Shown here: positions 23,657 to 30,753 of the stretch, piece after piece | Layout of the letters: each line of letters starts with the position of its first letter | Position numbering within the stretch: the stretch's first letter is position 1 | Assembly (NCBI GenBank): GCA_036841525.1 | Contig: DAITVZ010000064.1 | Span: forward strand, 1 to 30,807 | Length of the DNA: 30,807 bases | DNA from: JAAYEA01 sp012689325 | Lineage (GTDB): Bacteria; Chloroflexota; Anaerolineae; JAAYEA01 | Direction: 5' to 3' | Notes under the pieces: generated by a model | What the model was told of the DNA's origin: nothing | Seen by the model: the letters and a program-made list of their open reading frames with translations, nothing else | Databases searched by the model: none | Position numbers and translations under genes: made by a program

Positions 23657-24505
23657 ATGACGCTGGTATCGGCGCTGGGCGAGCTGAAAAAGGCCCAGCA
23701 GGGGGGCTATGCCGTCCCCTGTTTTGACACGTTCGAGATGCAAGGCACGCGGGGGATATTCGCCGCGCTGGAATCCCGGCGCGCCCCGGGCATCATCGGC
23801 CTGTACACCCGGCTGCTGGACGAGCCCCATGGCCGGGCCCTGACCCAGTTCGTCCGCGTGATGGCCGAGGAGGCGACGGTCCCCGTCTCGATCATGCTCG
23901 ACCACGGGGCCAGTTTCGAGCACTGCGTCCGCGCGCTGACCTTTGGTTTCACCGACGTGATGTACGACGGCTCCAAGCTGTCCCTAGAGGAGAACGTCGC
24001 CGCCACCCGGCAGATCGTCCAGGCGGCCCATGCGGTGGGCGCGGCGGTCGAGGCCGAGCTGGGGCACGTCGGCTCGGGGAGCGAGTACCAGGAGTTCGGC
24101 GGGCGGGGCCAGGGCTTCACCGACCCCGCCGCGGTGGAGCGGTTCGTCGCCGAGACCGGCGTGGACGCGCTGGCGGTGGCCATCGGCACGGCGCACGGGC
24201 AATACGCCGGCGAGCCCCGGCTGGACCTGGCGCTCCTGGACGAAATCCGCCGCCGGGTGGAGATCCCGCTGGTGCTGCACGGCGGCTCGGGCCTCTCCGA
24301 CGCCCAGTTCCAGGCGGCCATCCGCGGTGGCGTCGCCAAGATCAACATCTTTACCAACCTGGCGCTGGAGGCCACGCGCCGCGTCGCCCAGCGCGCCGCG
24401 CAGGAGCGCCCCTCCTTCGGCGACATCACCGAGCCGATCCGCGAGGCTTTCCAGGACGAGTGCGCCCGCTTCCTCGACGTCTTTCTCGCCTCCGGGCGGA
24501 GCTAG
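23657..24505 (+). CDS. Class II fructose-bisphosphate/ketose-bisphosphate aldolase family protein
   Basis: This 282-residue zinc-dependent class II aldolase resembles the GatY/KbaY/IolJ group. The metal and catalytic motifs are present: IMLDHGAS (Asp82, His83), VEAELGHVGSG (Glu ligand region), AIGTAHGQY (His180) and LHGGSGL (His208). KINIFTNL is the phosphate-binding strand. Such enzymes cleave ketose 1-phosphates or 1,6-bisphosphates to DHAP and an aldehyde. The start ATG (23657) follows AAGGAGAAG. It is separated from the upstream gene by hairpin repeats and from the dehydratase by only 10 bp. Together with the isomerase-like and kinase genes it completes a plausible isomerise, phosphorylate, cleave route. 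The aldehyde product is unknown. Confidence 0.92.
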   Translation: MTLVSALGELKKAQQGGYAVPCFDTFEMQGTRGIFAALESRRAPGIIGLYTRLLDEPHGRALTQFVRVMAEEATVPVSIMLDHGASFEHCVRALTFGFTDVMYDGSKLSLEENVAATRQIVQAAHAVGAAVEAELGHVGSGSEYQEFGGRGQGFTDPAAVERFVAETGVDALAVAIGTAHGQYAGEPRLDLALLDEIRRRVEIPLVLHGGSGLSDAQFQAAIRGGVAKINIFTNLALEATRRVAQRAAQERPSFGDITEPIREAFQDECARFLDVFLASGRS

Positions 24506-24515
24506 CGGGCAGCAC

Positions 24516-25715
24516 ATGAAGATCACCGGCATCCGCTTCGTCCGCATCAAGGGGACCTGGGATTACGACGGCCCATTGGGGGAGGACCGCTCGGCCAGCC
24601 CGCTGGGGCTCTATCCCGAGCTGGCCCCGGCCCGGCGCACCTGGCCGATCCCCCACGTGGAGGCGGGCAGCCCCTACCCGCTGCAGGCTATCTATATGCT
24701 CGTGGACACCGACGAGGGCGCCAGCGGCCTCTATGGCAACATCCCTGCCGACGAGGCGCGGATCATCGCCACGCAACTGGCGCGCATCGTCATCGGCGAG
24801 AACCCCCACGCCGTGCAGCGGATCTGGGACAAGCTCTATCGCTCCGCCGTGACCGGCCGCAAGGGCCCCACCATGCAGGCCATCAGCAAGCTCGACCTGG
24901 CGCTGTGGGACCTGAAGGGCAAGCTGCTGGGCGCGCCGGTCTATGAGCTGCTGGGCGGCCCGACCCGCGACCGCATCCCGGCCTACGCCTCCATGTTGGG
25001 CTATTCCGCCGAGCCGGAGCGGGCGTCTGAGCGCTCGCGCGAGATGGTCGCGCAGGGGTACACCGCCATCAAGTGGTTCTTTCGCTACGGCGCGGGCGAC
25101 GGCCCCGAGGGGCTGCGCCGCAACCTGGCCCTGGTCCGGGCGGTCCGCGAGGCGGTGGGGCCGGATGTGGAGATCATGTTCGACGCCTGGAAAAGCTGGG
25201 ACGTCCCCTATGCCCTGCGCATGATCGAGCTGGCTGCCCCCCATCGCCCCTGCTGGTTCGAGGAGCCGGTGATGCCGGACATGGTGCGCGATTACGCCGA
25301 GATCAGGCGGCGGGCCGCGGGACGCGTGCTGATCGCCGGGGGCGAGCACGAGTACACCCGCTGGGGGATGCGGGCGCTGCTGGAGGCGGGGGCGGTGGAT
25401 CTCTTGCAGCCTGACCCGAGCTGGGCCGGCGGAATCAGCGAGATGGTCAAGATCTGCGCCCTGGCCTCGGCGCACCAAGTCCCGGTGTACCCGCACCACG
25501 GCGGGCTGGCCTCGGCGCACCTCATCGCCTCCCAGTCGCCGACGCTCTGCCCCCGGCAAGAGTGGATCTTGCAGGCGGGGCGGCGGGACAACCACTTGTT
25601 GCGGCACAAGATCGAGCCGGTGGACGGCCATTTCGCGCTGCCCCCCGGCCCAGGCCTGGGCCTGGAACTGGACGAGTCAGCCATCGAGAGCCGTGAGGAA
25701 ATCGTCTTCTCGTAG
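24516..25715 (+). CDS. Enolase-superfamily acid-sugar dehydratase (mandelate racemase/rhamnonate dehydratase type)
   Basis: This 399-residue protein belongs to the mandelate racemase/muconate lactonising group. After the capping domain (to about residue 140) the barrel carries Lys186 (AIKWFFRYG). The Mg2+ ligands are Asp223 (MFDAWKSWD), Glu249 or Glu250 (FEEPV) and Glu277 (AGGEHEY). QPDPSWAGGISEMVKI and YPHHGG (His327/328, base region) follow. The spacing and EHEY/PHHG features resemble L-rhamnonate dehydratase and related acid-sugar dehydratases, which convert an aldonate to a 2-keto-3-deoxy acid. The start ATG (24516) is 10 bp after the aldolase; the ribosome binding site is weak (GCGGGCAG). 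The substrate is likely a five- or six-carbon sugar acid, but it cannot be fixed. Confidence 0.88.
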   Translation: MKITGIRFVRIKGTWDYDGPLGEDRSASPLGLYPELAPARRTWPIPHVEAGSPYPLQAIYMLVDTDEGASGLYGNIPADEARIIATQLARIVIGENPHAVQRIWDKLYRSAVTGRKGPTMQAISKLDLALWDLKGKLLGAPVYELLGGPTRDRIPAYASMLGYSAEPERASERSREMVAQGYTAIKWFFRYGAGDGPEGLRRNLALVRAVREAVGPDVEIMFDAWKSWDVPYALRMIELAAPHRPCWFEEPVMPDMVRDYAEIRRRAAGRVLIAGGEHEYTRWGMRALLEAGAVDLLQPDPSWAGGISEMVKICALASAHQVPVYPHHGGLASAHLIASQSPTLCPRQEWILQAGRRDNHLLRHKIEPVDGHFALPPGPGLGLELDESAIESREEIVFS

Positions 25716-25745
25716 CCTGATAAAAACGAACTAGGAGAGTAGCAG

Positions 25746-27422
25746 ATGCGCGTTGCCGAGATCGTCGTCAAGATACTGGAAAAAGAGGGGATCGAGGCCG
25801 CCTTTGGCATCCCCGGGGCGGCCATCAACCCCGTGTACGAGTTCCTGGGCGCCTCCCAGCAGATCAAGCACTATATCGCCCGCCACGAGGAGGGCGCGGT
25901 CCACGCCGCCGACGGCTATGCCCGCGCCACCGGCGGCCAGCGCATGGCCTTGGCCATCTGTACCTCGGGGCCGGGGGCCACCAATTTCGTCACCGGGCTC
26001 TATACGGCGCAGGTGGATTCCATCCCGCTCATCGCCATCACCGGGCAGAACGTGCGCGCCCAGTTGGGCAAGGAAGCGTTCCAGTGCGTGGACATCGCCG
26101 CCATCGCCGCCCCGGTCTGTAAAAAGACCTGGTGCATCACCGAGCCATCGCAGGTGCCGTTCATCATGCAAGAGGCTTTCCACCTGGCGCGGGAGGGGCG
26201 GCCCGGGCCGGTGCTGCTGGACCTCCCGCTGGACGTGCAGATGGCGGATGTCCCCTTCGACCCATCGCTCTATAGCCCGCTGCCGATCCACAAGCCCGCC
26301 CCTGACCCGGCGTTGATCGCGCGGGCCATCGACATGCTGCTCCAGGCCGAGAACCCCGTGCTGATCATGGGCGGCGGCGTGCTGCTGGCCCAGGCGGCGG
26401 AGACCTTTGTCGCGCTGGCGGAGCACCTGGCGCTGCCGGTGATCACCACCTACATGGCCACCGGCGGCATCCCGGCGGACCACCCGCTGCACGTGGGGCA
26501 CATCGGCATCCAGGTGGGCTCGCCCTTCGGCAACCAGTTCTTCCTGGGCAGCGACGTGGTGATGGGGATCGGCTGCCGCTTCGTGGACCGCCACACCGGC
26601 AAGCTCGACGTCTATACCAAGGGGCGCAAATTCATCCACGTCAACATCGAGCCGTCCCACATCGGGCGCATCGTCCCCACCGAGCTGGGCATCGTCGCCG
26701 ACGCCGGGCTGGCGCTGGACGCGCTCTTGGCCGAGGCCAAGGCCCGCACCGCCCCGCGGCAGCCCTGGGGCCGCGTCGCGCGCATCCCCGAGGAGCGCGC
26801 GCGGCTGGCCCGCAAGACCGACTATGACCAGGTGCCGATCAAGCCGCAGCGGGTCTATCAAGAGATGAACGCCTATTTCGGCGCGGACGCCATCTTTACC
26901 ACCGGCTGCGGGCTGACCCAGATCTGGTCGGGGCAGTTCCAGCAGACCTCGCGGCCGCACACCTACCTCGCCTCCGGCGGCGCGGGGACGCTGGGCTACG
27001 ACCTGCCGGCGGCCATCGGCGCCAAGCTCGCCCGGCCTGATGCCACCTGCGTGGCGGTGATGGGCGACGGCGGGTTCGGCTTTATGGTGGAGGAGCTGGC
27101 CATGGCCTGCCAGCACCGCGTGCCGGTGATCGTGATCATCGTCAACAACGGCTACCTGAGCCTGATCCGCCAGAACCAGAAATACGCCTACGAGTACGAG
27201 TACGGCGTGGACCTGTCCTATGACGGGCTGGGCATCGACTTTGTGAAGCTGGCCGAGTCGTTTGGCGCGTATGGGGAGCGGGTGACCCGGCCGGAGGAGC
27301 TGCGCGGGGCCTTTGAGCGGGCGGAGCGCTGCGGCAAGGCGGCGGTGATCGACGTGATCGTCGAGCGCGAGGCCGACGCCTCCATGGGCGCCAGCATTGA
27401 CGCGATACGCGAGTTCGTGTAG
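25746..27422 (+). CDS. gcl: Glyoxylate carboligase-like ThDP-dependent enzyme
   Basis: This 558-residue thiamine diphosphate enzyme has the overall pattern of glyoxylate carboligase (tartronate-semialdehyde synthase): GIPGAAINPVYEF near the N-terminus, EAFQCVDIAAIAAPVCK, GRPGPVLLDLPLDVQMADV, RFVDRHTGKLDVYTKGRKF and VPIKPQRVYQEMN. The ThDP site is GDGGFGFMVEEL (from about residue 440) to NNGYLSLIRQ (from 467). It differs from studied Gcl at the cofactor-activating position: Gcl is known for Val where nearly all ThDP enzymes have Glu, while this protein has Glu48 (ARHEEGAVHAADGY). It could therefore be a carboligase on another aldehyde or an acetolactate-synthase-like enzyme. Hydroxypyruvate isomerase and tartronate-semialdehyde reductase genes are not adjacent, though the 2-hydroxyacid dehydrogenase is in the same run. 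The start ATG follows AGGAGAG. Confidence 0.82.
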   Translation: MRVAEIVVKILEKEGIEAAFGIPGAAINPVYEFLGASQQIKHYIARHEEGAVHAADGYARATGGQRMALAICTSGPGATNFVTGLYTAQVDSIPLIAITGQNVRAQLGKEAFQCVDIAAIAAPVCKKTWCITEPSQVPFIMQEAFHLAREGRPGPVLLDLPLDVQMADVPFDPSLYSPLPIHKPAPDPALIARAIDMLLQAENPVLIMGGGVLLAQAAETFVALAEHLALPVITTYMATGGIPADHPLHVGHIGIQVGSPFGNQFFLGSDVVMGIGCRFVDRHTGKLDVYTKGRKFIHVNIEPSHIGRIVPTELGIVADAGLALDALLAEAKARTAPRQPWGRVARIPEERARLARKTDYDQVPIKPQRVYQEMNAYFGADAIFTTGCGLTQIWSGQFQQTSRPHTYLASGGAGTLGYDLPAAIGAKLARPDATCVAVMGDGGFGFMVEELAMACQHRVPVIVIIVNNGYLSLIRQNQKYAYEYEYGVDLSYDGLGIDFVKLAESFGAYGERVTRPEELRGAFERAERCGKAAVIDVIVEREADASMGASIDAIREFV

Positions 27423-27449
27423 GGGACTCGCCCGCGCATCGAAACCGAT

Positions 27450-27478
27450 TTGACAGGGTTACCATCTCGTGATATGCT
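27450..27478 (+). promoter_or_regulatory. Promoter of the permease leader transcript
   Basis: TTGACA (27450-27455), 17 bp, TATGCT (27473-27478), 27 bp after the carboligase stop. The -35 is perfect and the -10 matches four of six. The transcript would start near 27485, giving a leader of about 365 nt before the permease ATG. Confidence 0.75.
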
Positions 27479-27484
27479 TGAGGA

Positions 27485-27851
27485 GATGTACTTGGGAGGT
27501 AGATGCCCCGGGATGGTTACCGCAACCACCGAACCCTGCGAGCTGACCCGTCGGCGGAGCCCGACGCGCCTTGCGCCCTCCGCCGGCTCGTGGTTTCCCA
27601 TTTTCGGGCCTCATCCAACGGCTCGACCCAGAATCCTCGCCATTTCGGCTCCATAGCCGGAATCGCGAGGATTCTTTTTGTCCGGGCGATGGACAACGGG
27701 GCCAGGGGCAACTGGCCCATACCGCAGCGGAGAAAGGAGGCGCGCGCAGCTAAGCACAGCAGCGGGGTCAAGGACGATCCGGGCAGGAGGCAAGGCGGCT
27801 GTAGAGACATCCACATCCTTCGAATCCCTTATTTGCTAGGAGGAGCACGAA
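27485..27851 (+). promoter_or_regulatory. Long structured leader of the NCS2 permease gene, riboswitch-like, class not recognised
   Basis: The leader contains, in order, a hairpin TGGTT/AACCA (27514-27528, extendable with a bulged A to 27511-27530), a 10-bp helix pairing 27550-27559 with 27578-27587, a strong intrinsic terminator (27630-27679) and a 6-bp GC hairpin (27699-27704 with 27713-27718). About 130 nt without further obvious structure then lead to the ribosome binding site AGGAGGAG. Structured domain followed by terminator and then the coding region is the layout of attenuation control, and purine or pyrimidine permeases are frequent riboswitch targets. I do not see the conserved core of the guanine, ZTP, PRPP or cobalamin classes. 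The alternative is that the terminator simply ends the upstream operon. Confidence 0.45.
27630..27679 (+). terminator. Strong intrinsic terminator between carboligase and permease genes
   Basis: Arms AGAATCCTCGC (27630-27640) and GCGAGGATTCT (27665-27675) are exact complements. Inside them CGGCT and AGCCG (27646-27650 and 27655-27659) pair around CCAT, and most of the bases in between can also pair, giving about 20 bp. A run of five T follows (27675-27679). Confidence 0.88.
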
Positions 27852-29165
27852 ATGGCTAGCGCCAAGAAGCAGGTTTACGGTTATCTGCCCCCCGATGTGC
27901 CCCAGGCCGGCGCGTTGATTAGCCTGGGCTTCCAACACGTCCTGACCATGTTCCCCGCCACCGTGCTGGTGGCCATCCTCACCGGCTTTGATGTGGGCGT
28001 GACCCTGTTCGGCAGCGGGCTGGCCACCATCATCGCGCTGCTGGGCTCGGGCATGCGCATCCCGCTCTACTATGGCTCGAGCTTTTCCTATATCGCCGCC
28101 ATCGTCGCCGTGGTCGGCGCCGAGTGGGGCGGCCAGGCCGTGGCGCAGGTGGGCATCGTCGCCACCGCCTTCGTCTCGATCCTCGCCGGGCTGCTGATCC
28201 GCTTTGTGGGCAAGGCGGCGCTGGACAAGGTGCTGCCGCCCATCATCACCGGCTCGGTGGCGCTGGTCATCGGCATCGCGCTGGCCAAGACGGCGCTGGA
28301 CCAGGCCGCCACCAACTGGCTGGTGGCGATCATCACCCTGTTGTCCACCATCCTCTTTTCGGTGTATCTGCGCGGCCGCGGCCTGATCGGCATGCTGCCG
28401 ATCCTTTTGGGCGCGATCGTAGGCTATATCGTCGCCGCCATCGCGGGCATCGTGGACTTCTCGCCGGTGGCCGACGCCGCCTGGCTCCGCCTGCCGGATT
28501 TCAGCCTGCCTGATTTTGGCAACAAGAACGCGCTGCGGGCGATCCTGGCCATCGCGCCCATCGCCATCGCCACCATCCCCGAATCCACCGCCCACCTCTA
28601 CCAGATCAGCCTCTATGTGGACCGGCTGGCCGACGACCTGGGCCGCAAGCCGCTCCAGATCAAGAACCTCATCGGCCTGAACCTGATCCTGGACGGCGTG
28701 GGCGACTTTATCAACGGCATGCTGGGCGGCTGCGCGGGGACCAACTATGGCGAGAACAACTCGCTGATGGCCATCACCCGCAACTATTCCTGCCCCGTGC
28801 TGCTCACCGCTGGGGTCATCGCCATCCTGTTGAGCTTTGTCGGCAAGCTGGCCGCCGTCGTGGGCACGCTGCCCACCGCCGTCACCGGCGGGCTGGCCAT
28901 CTACCTGTTCGGCGTCATCGGCCTGCAGGGCGTGGCGCTGATCCAGTCGGAAAAGGTGGACCTCTTTGACCCGCGCCAGCTGGCGATCGGCGCGCTGATC
29001 ACGGTCATCGGCATCGGCGGCGCGGCCTTCCCTGGCGGCAATATCCCCATCGGCAACTGGGAGCTGCCCTCCATCGCCACCGCCGCGGTGGTCGGCATCC
29101 TGGTCAACGCCATTTTCCTGATCTTCCCGGCGCGCAACGGCGCCAAAGCGGCCGAAGAGGGGTAA
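27852..29165 (+). CDS. NCS2 family uracil/xanthine permease
   Basis: This 437-residue membrane transporter of the NCS2 (nucleobase:cation symporter 2) family imports uracil, xanthine or related bases. About 12-14 hydrophobic segments are evident, beginning ALISLGFQHVLTMFPATVLVAIL. Substrate-site motifs are IATIPESTAHLYQISL (Glu and His of the transport core, about residues 235-250) and GGCAGTNYGENNSLMAITRN (the helix-10 motif with its NYGEN signature). The hydrophilic termini are short. The start ATG (27852) follows TAGGAGGAG. It stands alone between a terminator-bearing leader and a downstream hairpin, so it is not clearly part of the sugar operon. The specific base cannot be decided from these motifs. 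Confidence 0.93.
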   Translation: MASAKKQVYGYLPPDVPQAGALISLGFQHVLTMFPATVLVAILTGFDVGVTLFGSGLATIIALLGSGMRIPLYYGSSFSYIAAIVAVVGAEWGGQAVAQVGIVATAFVSILAGLLIRFVGKAALDKVLPPIITGSVALVIGIALAKTALDQAATNWLVAIITLLSTILFSVYLRGRGLIGMLPILLGAIVGYIVAAIAGIVDFSPVADAAWLRLPDFSLPDFGNKNALRAILAIAPIAIATIPESTAHLYQISLYVDRLADDLGRKPLQIKNLIGLNLILDGVGDFINGMLGGCAGTNYGENNSLMAITRNYSCPVLLTAGVIAILLSFVGKLAAVVGTLPTAVTGGLAIYLFGVIGLQGVALIQSEKVDLFDPRQLAIGALITVIGIGGAAFPGGNIPIGNWELPSIATAAVVGILVNAIFLIFPARNGAKAAEEG

Positions 29166-29207
29166 TCCCGCACAACGCTGGCGCCTGACCCACGCAGCAA
29201 CCATTGA

Positions 29208-29256
29208 GGCCCTCGCCGGGCGGCATGATCTTGGCCCCTCCGGCGAGGGCCTTATT
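29208..29256 (+). terminator. Probable terminator after the permease gene
   Basis: Arms GGCCCTCGCCGG (29208-29219) and its exact complement (29240-29251) form a 12-bp GC-rich stem with a 20-nt loop, followed by TTATT. The T tract is short, so termination may be partial. It lies 42 bp after the permease stop. Confidence 0.65.
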
Positions 29257-29309
29257 GCGTCCTCCGGCGAGCAGGGTTGCGCGCATTCAGGCAGATTGGC
29301 GAACCCTGT

Positions 29310-29338
29310 TTGACAGTGCGAAAAGAAACTGTTATACT
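29310..29338 (+). promoter_or_regulatory. Promoter of the aminotransferase gene
   Basis: TTGACA (29310-29315), 17 bp, TATACT (29333-29338): six of six and five of six matches with ideal spacing, 54 bp before the ATG at 29393. The gene therefore has its own transcription unit. Confidence 0.88.
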
Positions 29339-29392
29339 TGCGAAAGCATAAGAAAACCGTGCGACATCACAGGCCGATCCGGGAGGAAGCAC

Positions 29393-30688
29393 ATGGCAAA
29401 GCTAGCCATCAACGGCGGCGACAAGACCATCGGGCGCGAGTTGGGCCGCAAATGGCCCATCTATGACGAGAGCGAGGAAAAGGCGCTGCTGGACGTGCTG
29501 CACAGCGGCATGTGGTGGCGCGGCGGCGAGCGGCTGGCCGGCGCCCAGTCCAAGGTCACCGCCTTCGAGGACGCATTTGCCGCCTATCAAGGGGCCAAGT
29601 ACGGCGTGGCCGTGACCAACGGCTCGGTGGCCATGGAGTGCGCGCTGCGCGCCGCGGGCGTGGAGGCGGGCCACGAGGTCATCGTCCCCGCGCTCACCTT
29701 TATCTCCACCGTAACCTCCGTCCTGATGGTCAACGCCATCCCCGTGCTGGTCGATACCGACCCCGGCACCCTCGACCTGGACCCGGACGCCTTCGAGGCG
29801 GCCATCACCCCGCGCACCAAGGCCGTGCTGGTGGTGCACATGGGCGGCTACCCGGCGGACATGGACCGCCTCATCGAGATCGCCAACCGCCATGGCGTGG
29901 TCATCGTGGAGGACGCGGCCCACGCCCACGGCTCCGAGTGGCGCGGCCAGCGGGTGGGCGCCCTCTCCGGGCTGGGCACCTTTAGCTTTCAGGCCACCAA
30001 GGCCTTCTCCGGCGGCGAGGGCGGCCTGGTCGTCACCAATGACGAGGCCTATGCCGAGCGCGCTTTCTCCTACCACCACATCGGCCGGCTGCCCGGGCGG
30101 CCCTTCTACGAGTTCCACCAAGTGGGCACCAACCTGCGCATGACCGAGTGGCAAGGGGCCATCCTGCTGGCCCAGTTTGCCCGGCTGGACGAGCAGATCG
30201 CGACCCGCGAGCGCAACGCCGCCTACCTGGCGCGCGGCCTGCAAGGGATCGACGGGGTCAAGGCCATCGCCCGCGACCCGCGCGTCACCCGCTGGGGCTT
30301 TTACTTTTGGAATTTCCTCTACGACCAGGAGGCTTTCGGCGGGGTGCCGCGGGACATCTTTATCCAGGCGGTGCGGGCCGAGGGCGCGCCCATCGGGCCG
30401 GGCGGCCACGGCGAGCCGATCTATCGCCACCCCGCCCTGCAGCCCTCCACCTTTGGCGAGACCGGCTGTCCGATCCGCTGCCCCCTCTACCAGGGCGAGC
30501 CGGTGGATTTCAGCCGCGTCCATTGCCCCCAGGCCGAGCACGTCGCCGCCCATGTGGCGCTGCGCCTCCCCCACGCCGCCTTCCTGGGCGGGCCGGAGGA
30601 CATGGACCTGCTCTTGGAGGCGATCCGCAAGGTGCGGGCCAACCTCGACGAACTGAGGGCCTGGGCCGGGCGGGAGAGGACACCTTAA
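29393..30688 (+). CDS. DegT/DnrJ/EryC1/StrS-family PLP-dependent aminotransferase
   Basis: This 431-residue sugar aminotransferase-type enzyme has the phosphate-site stretch VAVTNGSVAMECALRAAGV, VIVPALTFISTVTSVLMVNAIPVLVDTDP and the cofactor Asp in VVIVEDAAHAHGSEW. The PLP Lys203 is in FQATKAFSGGEGG. A C-terminal domain with FHQVGTNLRMTEWQGAILLAQ follows. Members aminate keto sugars (often nucleotide-linked) in cell-surface or antibiotic sugar synthesis; some act on cyclitols such as scyllo-inosose. The start ATG (29393) follows GGGAGGAAG; the open frame upstream runs through the promoter and is not coding. Whether it works with the large catabolic run is unknown; it has its own consensus promoter. 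Confidence 0.92.
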   Translation: MAKLAINGGDKTIGRELGRKWPIYDESEEKALLDVLHSGMWWRGGERLAGAQSKVTAFEDAFAAYQGAKYGVAVTNGSVAMECALRAAGVEAGHEVIVPALTFISTVTSVLMVNAIPVLVDTDPGTLDLDPDAFEAAITPRTKAVLVVHMGGYPADMDRLIEIANRHGVVIVEDAAHAHGSEWRGQRVGALSGLGTFSFQATKAFSGGEGGLVVTNDEAYAERAFSYHHIGRLPGRPFYEFHQVGTNLRMTEWQGAILLAQFARLDEQIATRERNAAYLARGLQGIDGVKAIARDPRVTRWGFYFWNFLYDQEAFGGVPRDIFIQAVRAEGAPIGPGGHGEPIYRHPALQPSTFGETGCPIRCPLYQGEPVDFSRVHCPQAEHVAAHVALRLPHAAFLGGPEDMDLLLEAIRKVRANLDELRAWAGRERTP

Positions 30689-30696
30689 GGCATCTA

Positions 30697-30725
30697 TTGA
30701 CAGCCGGAATTGGGCGCACTATAAT
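30697..30725 (+). promoter_or_regulatory. Fully consensus sigma-70 promoter
   Basis: TTGACA (30697-30702), 17 bp, TATAAT (30720-30725): a perfect match in both boxes and spacing, 8 bp after the aminotransferase stop and 28 bp before the next ATG. Confidence 0.92.
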
Positions 30726-30753
30726 AGCACTGTCGAAGGAAAGGATTCACACG

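Noticed and set aside
25746..27422. IolD (trihydroxycyclohexanedione hydrolase) for the ThDP enzyme
   Set aside because: The operon resembles iol in parts, but the protein is about 80 residues shorter than typical IolD and aligns by motif with glyoxylate carboligase.
27503..27859. A 118-codon frame in the permease leader
   Set aside because: It runs through a strong terminator hairpin and overlaps the permease start. Its composition is not protein-like and it has no known domain. A short leader peptide from the ATG at 27503 (GGGAGGT upstream) remains possible but is not supported.
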